64,000 bases of DNA from an uncultured Hydrogenophaga sp. Its GTDB lineage: Bacteria > Pseudomonadota > Gammaproteobacteria > Burkholderiales > Burkholderiaceae_C. A program made the translations under genes and the position numbers. The notes under the pieces are model-generated. The model was given only the letters and a program-made list of their open reading frames with translations, was not told the origin of the DNA and did no database searches. Each line of letters begins with the position of its first letter. The first letter of the stretch is position 1. Shown piece after piece: positions 11,058 to 19,472 of the stretch. The stretch lies in assembly GCF_958439165.1 (NCBI RefSeq), contig NZ_OY288130.1:1-64000 (forward strand), written 5' to 3'.

Positions 11058-11618
11058 ATGTCCGACACGCTCGCCACCACCCCCACCACCGTCAAGGCGT
11101 ACCTGCGCCCGATCGACGCCGCCGGCCTGGCCACCTTTGCCGCCAAGGGCAAGGCCAACCCCGGCTCGCGCGGCACCAACAAGGTCCACACCGTGATGGA
11201 GGGGCAATACCGCTCGCTGAGCTATGTGGGCAACCACGCGGCGGTGGTGGTGGACGAGCCGCTGCACCTGTTCGGTCAGGACACCGCGCCGGCCCCGGGC
11301 GAGATCGTGCTCTCCGGTCTGGGCGGCTGCCTGGCGGTGGGCATCACCGCCGTGGCCACCTGGAAGGGTGTGAAGCTGAGCAAGCTGGAGGTGTTCCTGG
11401 AAGGCGACATCGGCAACCCCGCGGCCTGGGGTGCCGGTGGCGCGCTGGAAAAGACGCCGCCGGAAATGGGCTTCCAGGCCATCCGGGTGAAGGTGGTGGT
11501 GGAAGGCGATGCCCCGCGCGAAGTGCTCGACGAGATCGTGCAGCACGCCAACCACTACTCGCCGGTCGCCAACACGATGCGCAACCCGATCCCCTTCACC
11601 ATCGCCATGGCCGACTGA
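11058..11618 (+). CDS. OsmC-family protein lacking the second catalytic cysteine
   Basis: This 186-residue protein has the OsmC/Ohr fold signature: a first Cys in LSGLGGC (Cys91) and the second conserved stretch NHYSPVANTM. In classical OsmC and Ohr peroxidases that second stretch is CPV. Here the position is Ser168, so the two-Cys peroxidase cycle cannot work in the usual way. The protein may use Cys91 alone, bind a persulfide, or serve another thiol reaction. The ATG at 11058 follows a GGAGA ribosome-binding site; an in-frame ATG at 11016 lies too close to the rhodanese stop. It is the second gene of the sigma-54 operon. Confidence 0.85.
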   Translation: MSDTLATTPTTVKAYLRPIDAAGLATFAAKGKANPGSRGTNKVHTVMEGQYRSLSYVGNHAAVVVDEPLHLFGQDTAPAPGEIVLSGLGGCLAVGITAVATWKGVKLSKLEVFLEGDIGNPAAWGAGGALEKTPPEMGFQAIRVKVVVEGDAPREVLDEIVQHANHYSPVANTMRNPIPFTIAMAD

Positions 11619-11634
11619 GCCCGGAGGACACCGC

Positions 11635-12780
11635 ATGAACCCCGCCGATCTTCCCCGTGACGCCGTGGCCACCACCGCCGAAGGCCTGCTGGATGCGGTG
11701 CGCACCGTGGCCCGCGGTCCGCTCGCCGAGGTGGCGGAGGCCATCGACCGGCAGGGCCACTACCCGCGCAGCGTGATGCAGCAGCTCGGCGCACTGGGCG
11801 CCATGAGCGCGCACCTCGATGCGCCGGCTGGCCGCAACGACTACGGCCTGGCCATCCGCGCCATGGCGGAGGTCTCGCGGGTGTGCGGGGCCACCGGCTT
11901 CATGGTGTGGTGCCATGCGGTGTGCGGCCTGTACATGCAGGCCAGCGGCAACCCGGCTCTGGGTGGCGATGCGCTCATGGCGCACGCCACCGGGCGCACC
12001 CTGGGCGGCACTGCGATGTCCAACCCGATGAAGAGCTATGCCCAGATCGAGAGTCTGCTGCTCAAGGCAGTGCCGGTGGAAGGTGGCTACCGGGTCAGCG
12101 GCTCCCTGCCCTGGGTCAGCAACCTGGGGCCCGACCATGCCTGCGGCGCACTGGCCGGCGTGGTGGACGAGCGCGGCGAGGTGGTGCGCGAGGTGATGTT
12201 CCTGCTGCGCTGCGATGCGCCCGGCGTGGAACTGCGCGACTGCCCCAGCTTCGCCGGCATGGAAGGCACCGGCACCTGGGCGCTGCGCCTGAAGGACCAC
12301 TTCATCGGTGCCGACGAGATCATGGCCGACCCGGCCAAGCCGTTCATTGCCCGCATCCGTGGCGCCTTCGTCATGCTCCAGTGCGGCATGGCGCTGGGCG
12401 TGACGCAGGGCGCCATCGACACCATGTGGGCGGTGGAAGACCAGCTCGGTCATGTGAACCAGTTCCTGGACGAGCGCCCGGCCGACCTGCAGGCCGAACT
12501 GGACTCGCTGGAAGCCCGCGTGATGAAGCTGGCACAGACCCCGTTCGACATCTCGCCCGCCTTTTTCATCGAGGTGCTCGACGCCCGCGCCCACGGCGCC
12601 GAACTCAGCCTGCGCGCCGCGCAGTCGGCCCTGCTGCACCAGGGCGCACGCGGCTACCTCATGAGCTCGGACGTGCAGCGGCGGGTGCGCGAATCGCACT
12701 TCGTGGCCATCGTCACCCCGGCCATCAAGCACCTGCGCAAGGAAATCGCCCGGCTGTCCGCCGAGGTGATGCCGGCATGA
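11635..12780 (+). CDS. Acyl-CoA-dehydrogenase-like flavoprotein
   Basis: This 381-residue protein has the acyl-CoA dehydrogenase fold: an N-terminal helical region, a middle beta domain (GTAMSNPMKS, then GGYRVSGSLPWVSN) and a C-terminal helical bundle. The usual C-terminal catalytic motif of short-chain dehydrogenases (IYEGT-like) is not visible. It may therefore be one of the monooxygenase or sulfur-acquisition relatives (SfnB, DszC type) rather than a beta-oxidation enzyme. The ATG at 11635 follows GGAGGA. Its stop overlaps the start of the rubredoxin-reductase gene (ATGA), so the two are translationally coupled and possibly form an electron-transfer pair. Confidence 0.82.
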   Translation: MNPADLPRDAVATTAEGLLDAVRTVARGPLAEVAEAIDRQGHYPRSVMQQLGALGAMSAHLDAPAGRNDYGLAIRAMAEVSRVCGATGFMVWCHAVCGLYMQASGNPALGGDALMAHATGRTLGGTAMSNPMKSYAQIESLLLKAVPVEGGYRVSGSLPWVSNLGPDHACGALAGVVDERGEVVREVMFLLRCDAPGVELRDCPSFAGMEGTGTWALRLKDHFIGADEIMADPAKPFIARIRGAFVMLQCGMALGVTQGAIDTMWAVEDQLGHVNQFLDERPADLQAELDSLEARVMKLAQTPFDISPAFFIEVLDARAHGAELSLRAAQSALLHQGARGYLMSSDVQRRVRESHFVAIVTPAIKHLRKEIARLSAEVMPA

Positions 12781-14024
12781 ACACAGCAGCCAACGCCGCC
12801 CCGTACCAGCAGTACATCTGCGACGCCTGCGGCTACATCTACGACGAGGCCGTTGGCGACCCCGACGGTGGCCTGGCCGCCGGCACCCGCTACGACGACA
12901 TCCCGGACGACTGGGCCTGCCCGCTGTGCGGCGTGACCAAGGCCGACTTCCGGCTCTACCGCGCACCCAGCCTGGCCGAGCTGCAGGCCCGCTCGGGCGC
13001 GGCGTCCACCGGGGTGGTGCACCGCGGCGGCCCGGCCGGCGTGGTGATCGTCGGTGCCGGGCGGGCCGGCTGGGCCATGGCCCAGGCCCTGCGCGAGCGC
13101 GATGCGGCACTGCCCATCACCCTGGTCACCCGATGCGCCGGCGACGTCTATGACAAGCCGATGCTGTCGGTGGCCATGGCCCGGCAGCTGAACGACGGTG
13201 CGCTGGTCCGCGAGAGCGGCGCGGTGGCGGCGGCGCGCCTGGGCGTGCGCCTGCGCGCCCACACCGAAGCCGTGCGCATCTGCCCCGACACCCGCACCCT
13301 GCGCACCACCCGCGGCACCCTGCGCTACGACCGGCTGGTGCTGGCGCATGGTGCGCAGGCCTGCCTGCCGCCGGCGCTGCCGGCCGAGCTGTGCTGGCGG
13401 GTCAATCACCTGGATGCCTACCGCCGCCTGCGGGGCGCCCTGGGCGATGCGCCGCGCGACGTGCTGATCGTGGGTGCCGGCCTGATCGGCTGCGAGCTGG
13501 CCAACGACCTGGCCCTGGGCGGCCATCGCATCACACTGGTCGACCAGGCGCCGCACCCGCTGGGCCGGTGGCCGCAGCACCAGGCGGCCGACCCGCTGCT
13601 GGCGGCCTGGCAGGACATCAACATCCGCTTCGTCGGCGGGGTGCAGGTGCAGCAGCTCGAACGTGCCGGGGGCGCCGGCGGTGCGCTGCGCCTGACCACC
13701 GCGTGCGGCCAGCGGTTCGCGGCCGATCTGGTGATCGCTGCTGCCGGCCTGGCCACGCCGCCGCGCCTGGCGCAGAGCGCCGGCCTGGCCTGGAACAACG
13801 GCATTGCGGTGGACGCCGCCACTCTGTGCACCAGCGACCCGCGCATCCATGCGCTGGGCGACTGCATCGCCATCGACGGCCAGCCCAGCCGCTACATCGA
13901 GCCGATTGCGCGGCAGGCCCAGACCATTGCAGCCGCGCTGTGCGGCACGCCGGCGCTGCCATACCAGCCGCGCGCAGCGCTGGTGCGCGTCAAGACGACG
14001 TCGTGTCCGCTGACGCTGCACTGA
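12777..14024 (+). CDS. Rubredoxin fused to NAD(P)H:rubredoxin reductase-type flavoprotein
   Basis: The 415-residue product joins a rubredoxin domain (Cys15-x2-Cys18 and Cys48-x2-Cys51 as CPLCG) to a pyridine nucleotide-disulfide-type reductase. The reductase has an FAD-binding VIVGAGRAGWA motif (about 83), an NAD-binding VLIVGAGLIGCEL motif (about 229) and a C-terminal ALGDC motif for FAD. Electrons should pass from NAD(P)H through FAD to the iron centre, then to a partner, most plausibly the flavoprotein encoded just upstream (4-bp overlap). The gene runs 35 bp into the convergent rlmN-like gene. Confidence 0.9.
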   Translation: MNTAANAAPYQQYICDACGYIYDEAVGDPDGGLAAGTRYDDIPDDWACPLCGVTKADFRLYRAPSLAELQARSGAASTGVVHRGGPAGVVIVGAGRAGWAMAQALRERDAALPITLVTRCAGDVYDKPMLSVAMARQLNDGALVRESGAVAAARLGVRLRAHTEAVRICPDTRTLRTTRGTLRYDRLVLAHGAQACLPPALPAELCWRVNHLDAYRRLRGALGDAPRDVLIVGAGLIGCELANDLALGGHRITLVDQAPHPLGRWPQHQAADPLLAAWQDINIRFVGGVQVQQLERAGGAGGALRLTTACGQRFAADLVIAAAGLATPPRLAQSAGLAWNNGIAVDAATLCTSDPRIHALGDCIAIDGQPSRYIEPIARQAQTIAAALCGTPALPYQPRAALVRVKTTSCPLTLH

Positions 14025-15057
14025 GCCGGCGCCGTCGCACCGACACCACCTGCTCGCCGCTGCTCAGCGAGCGGGCCCGCAGCTGACCACAGCCGGCATC
14101 CACGTCCTGACCGGCCGACTGCCGCAGCTTGGTCAGGATGCCCCGGCGGTGCAGGCGCCGCGCGATGTCGGCCGCCTTCTCCCACGACGGGCGCTCGAAC
14201 GGCAGGCCCGGCACCGCGTTGTACGGAATCATGTTGAGCACCGCGTACTTGCCCTGCAGCAGCCGAACGATGCCGTCGAGCTCTTCGTCGGTGTCGTTCA
14301 CGCCGTCCAGCAGAGTCCACTGCACCTGCACCGGGTAGCCGGTGGTGCGGGCATAGGCCTCGCCGTGGGCCACCAGCTCGTCCGGCGCGATGCGCGGTGC
14401 GCGCGGCAGCAGCTGCGCGCGCAGGTCGGCCCGGGTGGTGTGCAGGGAGAGCGCCAGGGCCGGCTTCACGCGGCCACGGGGCAAGGCATCGAAGGCGCGC
14501 TCGTCGCCCACGGTGGAGAACACCAGGTTCTTGTGGCCGATGTTGCCCAGCGTGCCCAGCAGGTCGATGGCCTCCAGCACCGCATCCAGGTTGTGGGCCG
14601 GTTCGCCCATGCCCATGAACACCACCTTGTTGACCGACCGCTGCTGCCGGGCCAGGGCCACCTGGGCCACGATCTCGGCGCTGCCCAGCTGCCGGATCAG
14701 GCCACCGGTGCCGGTCATGCAGAAGGTGCAGCCCACCGCACACCCGACCTGGGTGGACACGCACACGCCGCCACGCGGCAGCAGCACGCTCTCCACCGTC
14801 TGACCATCGCGCAGGGCGACCAGCAGCCGGGCCGAACCGTCCTCACCCGGATGCACCGAGCCCAGCGTGGCCAGGCCCTGCAGCTCCTGCGTGACGGCCG
14901 GCAGGGCATCGAACAGGCCGCGCGGGAAATGGTGCTCCGGCTTGCGACGGCCACCGTCCACCGGCAGGGCGTTGGCCCAGGTGCGCAGCACGCGCTGCTC
15001 ATGCAGCGGCCCGGCGCCCAGGGCCTGGAGTCGGTGGCGGATGTCGGCGATGTCCAT
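13990..15057 (-). CDS. RlmN/Cfr-family radical SAM rRNA methyltransferase
   Basis: This 355-residue protein has the radical-SAM cluster motif CAVGCTFC (about 106-113), the SAM-binding GMGEPAHN motif and the C-terminal methyl-carrying Cys in DVDAGCGQL (about 320). These are the hallmarks of RlmN, which methylates C2 of A2503 in 23S rRNA and A37 of some tRNAs. The N-terminal part is shorter than in E. coli RlmN, so this may be a paralogue next to a canonical rlmN elsewhere. The ATG at 15057 matches the family N-terminus. The last 35 bp overlap the rubredoxin-reductase gene tail to tail, and the extra Ser/Arg-rich C-terminus lies there. Confidence 0.85.
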   Translation of the reverse strand: MDIADIRHRLQALGAGPLHEQRVLRTWANALPVDGGRRKPEHHFPRGLFDALPAVTQELQGLATLGSVHPGEDGSARLLVALRDGQTVESVLLPRGGVCVSTQVGCAVGCTFCMTGTGGLIRQLGSAEIVAQVALARQQRSVNKVVFMGMGEPAHNLDAVLEAIDLLGTLGNIGHKNLVFSTVGDERAFDALPRGRVKPALALSLHTTRADLRAQLLPRAPRIAPDELVAHGEAYARTTGYPVQVQWTLLDGVNDTDEELDGIVRLLQGKYAVLNMIPYNAVPGLPFERPSWEKAADIARRLHRRGILTKLRQSAGQDVDAGCGQLRARSLSSGEQVVSVRRRRLSAASADTTSS

Positions 15058-15148
15058 GGGGACGGGATTGTCGCCCAGCCCCCGGCCCGGCGGGCGGGCG
15101 CCACAATGTTCCCACCGGCCCGGCAGGCGGCCGACAGGGAGACCCACC

Positions 15149-16015
15149 ATGTTCGAGATGCTGATCCAGGCCCGCGAGGCCGATCTGGGCCACGGCCTGA
15201 AGGTGCGGCGCGTGCTGCCGTATGCGAAGCGCCGCATGGTCGGTCCCTTCATCTTCTGGGACCACGCCGGCCCGGTGACCATGCCGGCCGACCAGACCCG
15301 CCAGGCGGACGTGCGCCCGCACCCCCACATCGGCCTGGCCACCGTGAGCTACCTGCTGGGCGGCAGCATGACCCACCGCGACAGCCTGGGCACACACCAG
15401 CTGATCCGCCCGGGCGACGTGAACTGGATGACCGCCGGCAGCGGCATCAGCCACAGCGAGCGCTTCACCCACCCCGATTCGTTTGAAGGCGGCGGCCTGG
15501 AGCTGATGCAGAGCTGGGTGGCCCTGCCGGCCGAGCTGGAAGAAGTCGCACCGTCATTTGCCCACACGCCGCAGGCAGACCTGCCCACCTGGGACGAGGC
15601 CGGCGTGTGGATGCGGCTGGTGGCCGGCGAGGCCTTCGGACAGCGCAGCCCGGTGGTCACGCTATCGCCGCTGTTCCACCTGCACGCCGAGTGCCGCCCC
15701 GGCGCCCGGCTGCGCCTGCCCGGGCAGCACGCCGAACAGGCGGTGTATGTGGCGCGCGGCAGCCTGTCGTTCCAGGGCCAGCCGGTGCTGCCAGGGCAGC
15801 TGCTGGTGTTCGGCCGCGACACCGATGTCGACCTCACCGCACCGGAGGCCGCCACCGTGTTCCTGTTCGGCGGCGAGCCGCTGGGCCCGCGGCACATCTT
15901 CTGGAACTTCGTGTCGTCGCGGCCCGAGCGCATCGAGCAGGCCAAGGCCGACTGGAAGGCCGGGCGCTTTGCGCTGCCGCCCGGCGACGACCGCGAGTGG
16001 ATACCGCTGCCCTGA
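15149..16015 (+). CDS. Pirin family protein
   Basis: This 288-residue bicupin begins with a segment typical of pirins (VRRVLPYAKRRMVGPFIFWDH). It has the metal-binding histidines HPHIGLATVSYLL and the later GSGISHSERF motif; the C-terminal cupin ends with IFWNFVSSRPERI. Bacterial pirins have been reported as quercetin 2,3-dioxygenases and as modulators of metabolism or stress, so the exact reaction is open. The ATG at 15149 is preceded by a GGGAGA ribosome-binding site and is divergent from the rlmN-like gene with a gap of 91 bp. Confidence 0.88.
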   Translation: MFEMLIQAREADLGHGLKVRRVLPYAKRRMVGPFIFWDHAGPVTMPADQTRQADVRPHPHIGLATVSYLLGGSMTHRDSLGTHQLIRPGDVNWMTAGSGISHSERFTHPDSFEGGGLELMQSWVALPAELEEVAPSFAHTPQADLPTWDEAGVWMRLVAGEAFGQRSPVVTLSPLFHLHAECRPGARLRLPGQHAEQAVYVARGSLSFQGQPVLPGQLLVFGRDTDVDLTAPEAATVFLFGGEPLGPRHIFWNFVSSRPERIEQAKADWKAGRFALPPGDDREWIPLP

Positions 16016-16038
16016 CCGGCAGCCCGTCAACGGCCGGC

Positions 16039-17058
16039 TCAGAAACCTTCGAGCACGATCTTGCCGCGGGCCTTGCCGCTTTCCAGCAGGGCATGGGCGC
16101 GGCGCAGGTTCGCGGCGTTGATGGTGCCCATGTGCTCGCCGACCGTGGTGCGCAGCTCGCCGGCATCCACCCGGCGCGCCACCTCGGTCAGCAGCCGGTG
16201 CTGCTCGATCATGTCCGGCGTCTCGAACAGGGAACGGGTGAACATCAGCTCCCAGTGCAGCGACAAGGCCTTGCGCTTGAGCGCCAGGATGTCGATGCTG
16301 CCGGGCGCCGGATCGTCGATCAGCCCGATCTGCCCCTGGGGCGCGATCAGCTCGACGATCTGGGCCATATGCTGCTCGGTGTGCGTCAGGCACACCACAT
16401 GGCGCGGCGCAGGCAGGCCGGCGCTGCGGATGGCCTCGGCCATGGGCCGGGTGTGGTCGATCACATGGTGGGCACCGAGCGACTTCACCCATTCCACGGT
16501 CTCGGGCCGCGAGGCGGTGGCGATCACGGTCAGGCCGGTGAGCTGGCGCGCCAGCTGGACCAGGATGGAACCCACACCGCCGGCCGCACCGATCACCAGC
16601 AAGGCCTCTCCCTGCGCAAAGGCACCCTGCGGTACGCGCAGGCGGTCGAACAGCATCTCCCAGGCGGTGATGGCGGTCAGCGGCAGCGCAGCTGCGTCAG
16701 CGTCGGACAAGCTCTTCGGAGCCAGCGCCGCAATGCGCTCGTCCACCCGGTGCAGCTGGGCGTTGGCGCCCGGCCGGTGGATGGCGCCGGCGTACCAGAC
16801 CCGGTCGCCCGGCTGGAACAGGGTCACCTGCGCACCGACCGCACGCACCGTGCCCACGGCATCCCAGCCCAGCACGGCCCACTCGCCGGCCGGCGGCACC
16901 GAACGCATGCGCATCTTGGTGTCCACCGGGTTGACGGCAATGGCGCTGACCTCCACCAGCAGGTCGCGCGGACCGGGTTCGGGATCGGGCAGCTCGACAT
17001 CCTGCAAGGAGGACGGGTCATGGATCGGCAGGGACTGCTGGTAGGCGACGGCTTTCAT
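16039..17058 (-). CDS. Zinc-type alcohol dehydrogenase-like / quinone oxidoreductase family protein
   Basis: This 339-residue medium-chain dehydrogenase/reductase has an N-terminal GroES-like domain (VSAIAVNPVDTKMR, GWDAVGTVRAVG) and a Rossmann domain with IGAAGGVGSILVQLA (about 160). No zinc-ligand set is seen, so it belongs to the zinc-independent quinone oxidoreductase-like branch despite the common family name. An NADPH-dependent reduction of quinones or enals is likely; the substrate is unknown. It is divergent from a LysR gene (101-bp gap), which is the probable regulator. Confidence 0.85.
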   Translation of the reverse strand: MKAVAYQQSLPIHDPSSLQDVELPDPEPGPRDLLVEVSAIAVNPVDTKMRMRSVPPAGEWAVLGWDAVGTVRAVGAQVTLFQPGDRVWYAGAIHRPGANAQLHRVDERIAALAPKSLSDADAAALPLTAITAWEMLFDRLRVPQGAFAQGEALLVIGAAGGVGSILVQLARQLTGLTVIATASRPETVEWVKSLGAHHVIDHTRPMAEAIRSAGLPAPRHVVCLTHTEQHMAQIVELIAPQGQIGLIDDPAPGSIDILALKRKALSLHWELMFTRSLFETPDMIEQHRLLTEVARRVDAGELRTTVGEHMGTINAANLRRAHALLESGKARGKIVLEGF

Positions 17059-17140
17059 GGGGTGCTCCGCATGGGGTTCAGGGAAGCCTGCAGTGTGGGC
17101 GGCCCGGCCAGCCGGATGAAGCCCCGCAGGCGCGATTCAG

Positions 17141-17151
17141 TTTCAATGAAA
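17141..17151. promoter_or_regulatory. Short palindrome in the oxidoreductase/LysR divergent promoter
   Basis: TTTCA-A-TGAAA lies 9 bp before the LysR ATG inside the 101-bp divergent region. It could be part of the LysR autoregulatory site, but LysR sites are normally larger T-N11-A dyads, so this is weak. Confidence 0.3.
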
Positions 17152-17159
17152 ATCGAACG

Positions 17160-18071
17160 ATGACCCGCCTGGCCGACCTGGAATTGATCACCCGCATCGC
17201 CGACCTGGGCAGCCTGACCGCCGCCGCGAAGTCGCTCGACTGCTCGCCGGCCGCTGCCAGCGCAGCACTCCAGCGGCTGGAGGCGCAATGGGGCGTGGCG
17301 ATCTTCGTGCGCAGCACACGCAGCCTGCGCCTGTCGGCCGAAGGCGAGCGCCTCATGCCGCACGTCCGGCAGGCCCTGCAGGCCCTGGGCCAGGCGCGCG
17401 CCGCAGCCCAGCCCCACCGCCAGGTGCTGCGGGGCGAGCTGCAGATCTCCATGCCGTCCGATCTGGGCCGGCATGTGCTGCTGCCCTGGCTGGAAGCGTT
17501 CCAGCAGCAGCACCCGCAGCTCGCGCTGCGCCTGCACCTGTCCGACCACAACACCGACCTGATGCGGGTGCCGGTGGACATTGCCATCCGCTACGGCGCG
17601 CCGGCCGACTCGACCCAGGTGGCCCTGCCGCTGCTGCCGGACAACCACCGGGTGCTGGTGGCGTCGCCTGCCTACCTGGCACGGCACGGCGTGCCGGCAC
17701 AAGCCCAGGATCTGGCCGATCACGAAGCCTTGCGTTTCATGCTGGGCGGCGAAGTTCCCAAGGTGTGGCGCCTGCAGATCGAGCACCGGTGGGTGGATGT
17801 ACCGGTGCATGGCCGCCATTCGACCAACGATGGCGAGGTGGTCAAGCGCTGGGCCCTGGCCGGCCTCGGCATCGCCCACAAGTCGTGGCTCGACGTGGCC
17901 GCCGAACTGGCCACCGGGCAGCTGGTGCAGGTGAACCCGGCCTGGCGGGGCGAGCCCGCACCGCTGCATCTGGTGCTGCCGGGCCGGCGCCAGGTGACGC
18001 CGGCCGCACGAGCGCTGCGCGACTGGATCCGCCAGCAGCTCGAGGGGCTGACGGCCGGCGTGCGCGGCTAG
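17160..18071 (+). CDS. LysR-type transcriptional regulator
   Basis: This 303-residue protein has the N-terminal winged helix-turn-helix of LysR proteins (LADLELITRIADLGSLTAAAKSLDCSP, residues 3-29) and a C-terminal periplasmic-binding-protein-like effector domain. It looks closest to the branch that often controls an adjacent divergent oxidoreductase, so the target is probably the gene at 16039-17058. The effector is unknown. Its TAG stop shares bases with the stop of the convergent membrane-protein gene (18068-18071). Confidence 0.9.
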   Translation: MTRLADLELITRIADLGSLTAAAKSLDCSPAAASAALQRLEAQWGVAIFVRSTRSLRLSAEGERLMPHVRQALQALGQARAAAQPHRQVLRGELQISMPSDLGRHVLLPWLEAFQQQHPQLALRLHLSDHNTDLMRVPVDIAIRYGAPADSTQVALPLLPDNHRVLVASPAYLARHGVPAQAQDLADHEALRFMLGGEVPKVWRLQIEHRWVDVPVHGRHSTNDGEVVKRWALAGLGIAHKSWLDVAAELATGQLVQVNPAWRGEPAPLHLVLPGRRQVTPAARALRDWIRQQLEGLTAGVRG

Positions 18072-18415
18072 TCGTCGTCCGCATCAGCATGAAAACGGTG
18101 CAGCACCCGGTGGATCACCGGGGTGAGCACCAGCGCCGCGACCACGATGAACACCAGTCCGGCATACAGCGCGTACGTGCCGGCAAACAGCTTGCCAGCC
18201 AGGGTCAGCGGGGGGTTCACCGGGCCCATGCCGCCCAGCAGCATGGCGGCATTCAGGAATGCATCGGGAGCCGAGAGCTGCTCCCAGTGCATGTAGCCCC
18301 ACATGCCACCACCCAGCGATGCGGCCAGCAGCAGCGCAGCCAGCCCCAGGTGCCAGGCCAGTCGGGCTACAAAACGGCTGCGGGGCAGGGGCTCGTCTGA
18401 GCGGGACTCGTACAT
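18068..18415 (-). CDS. Small membrane protein of unknown function
   Basis: This 115-residue protein has two clear transmembrane segments: about 20-40 (LGLAALLLAASLGGGMWGYM) and about 80-100 (ALYAGLVFIVVAALVLTPVI). A short, probably extracytoplasmic loop lies between them, and the His/Asp-rich tail ends HRFHADADDD. The ATG at 18415 is chosen over 18445, which would add a Cys/Gly stretch with no membrane or signal logic. Function is not recognised. It is convergent with LysR, and their stop codons overlap. Confidence 0.65.
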   Translation of the reverse strand: MYESRSDEPLPRSRFVARLAWHLGLAALLLAASLGGGMWGYMHWEQLSAPDAFLNAAMLLGGMGPVNPPLTLAGKLFAGTYALYAGLVFIVVAALVLTPVIHRVLHRFHADADDD

Positions 18416-18474
18416 GAGGCACCAGCCTACTCCGCCACTCCGCACCTGCCAAGGCAGTGCAGCGACCCGGCCGC

Positions 18475-18942
18475 TCAGAGCCCCAGTTCGGTCAGTCCGG
18501 GGTGATCGGCAGGGCGGGGGCCGAGCGGCCAGTGGAACAGGCGCTCGGCCTCGGTGATGGGCCGGTCGTTGATGCTGGCATGGCGCTGCTCCATGTAGCC
18601 CAGCGCGTTGAACTGCCAGTTCTCGTTACCGTGCGAGCGGAACCACTGGCCGGAGTCGTCGTGCCATTCGTAGACGAAGCGCACCGCGATGCGCGCACTG
18701 TCAAAGGCCCACAGCTCCTTGATCAGCCGGTAGTCCAGCTCGCGCGCCCACTTGCGGACCAGGAAGCCATGCACCTGCTCGCGCCCCACCGGGAACTCCG
18801 CGCGGTTGCGCCAGCGCGTGTCCTCGGTGTAGACCTTCACCACCCGGTCCGGGTCGCGCGTGTTCCAGGCGTCCTCGGCCATGCGCACCTTCTGCGCAGC
18901 GGTCTCGGCGGTGAACGGCGGCAGGGGCGGACGGGGGTCCAT
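18475..18942 (-). CDS. DUF1348 / SnoaL-like (NTF2-fold) protein
   Basis: This 155-residue protein matches the DUF1348 family. Landmarks are AEDAWNTRDPDRVVKVYTEDTRWRNR, a central RFVYEWHDDSGQWFRSHGNENW and the closing DRPITEAERLFHWPLG. The NTF2-like fold is an open barrel often used for small-molecule binding or isomerisation, and no activity is established for this family. It follows cynS by 22 bp on the same strand and is likely the last gene of the cyanate operon. Confidence 0.8.
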   Translation of the reverse strand: MDPRPPLPPFTAETAAQKVRMAEDAWNTRDPDRVVKVYTEDTRWRNRAEFPVGREQVHGFLVRKWARELDYRLIKELWAFDSARIAVRFVYEWHDDSGQWFRSHGNENWQFNALGYMEQRHASINDRPITEAERLFHWPLGPRPADHPGLTELGL

Positions 18943-18964
18943 GCGCGGTGCAGGCTGGCGTGGA

Positions 18965-19408
18965 TCAGTACTGCTTGTACGGCAGGAACTTGCCGGACAG
19001 CACCACGTTGACGCGGTCGCCCTTCGGGTCGGCCTGGCGCTCGATGTCCATGCTGAAGTCGATGGCGCTCATGATGCCGTCGCCGAACTCTTCATGGATG
19101 AGTTCCTTGATGGTGGTGCCGTACACGCTGACGATCTCGTACCAGCGGTAGATCAGCGGATCGGTCGGCACCGGGGTCGGCAGCGAGCCCTTGTAAGGCA
19201 CGACCTGCAGCCACTTCTGCTCTTCGGCGGTCAGGCCGAAGATCTTGCCCAGCACCTTGGCCTGCTCGGGGGTGGCGGTCATCTGGCCCAGGCACAGGGC
19301 GGTGGTCCATTCCTTGGACTGTCCGACCTTCTTGGCCACGCCGGCCCAGCTCAGGCCCTTGGCCACTTTGGTGCTGATGATCTTTTCGGTGACTTCCAGA
19401 CGGTTCAT
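18965..19408 (-). CDS. cynS: Cyanase (cyanate hydratase)
   Basis: This 147-residue protein is a standard-length cyanase. It has an N-terminal helix-turn-helix-like dimer domain (GLSWAGVAKKVGQS) and a C-terminal catalytic domain with YRWYEIVSVYG, which holds the catalytic Arg and Glu, and the Ser in DGIMSAIDF. The decamer converts cyanate and bicarbonate to carbamate and CO2, then ammonia. It follows the ABC transporter genes by 64 bp, which marks the transporter as a probable cyanate (or nitrate/cyanate) importer. Confidence 0.97.
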   Translation of the reverse strand: MNRLEVTEKIISTKVAKGLSWAGVAKKVGQSKEWTTALCLGQMTATPEQAKVLGKIFGLTAEEQKWLQVVPYKGSLPTPVPTDPLIYRWYEIVSVYGTTIKELIHEEFGDGIMSAIDFSMDIERQADPKGDRVNVVLSGKFLPYKQY

Positions 19409-19472
19409 GGTGTTGTCTCGTTGTGGTTGAGAGAGGTTGAAAAAGCGGAATGACGTTGCAGCACGGAGCGCT

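Noticed and set aside
9705..11744. Long open frame antisense to the rhodanese/OsmC genes
   Set aside because: Shadow frame; it crosses the sigma-54 promoter and two well-defined genes.
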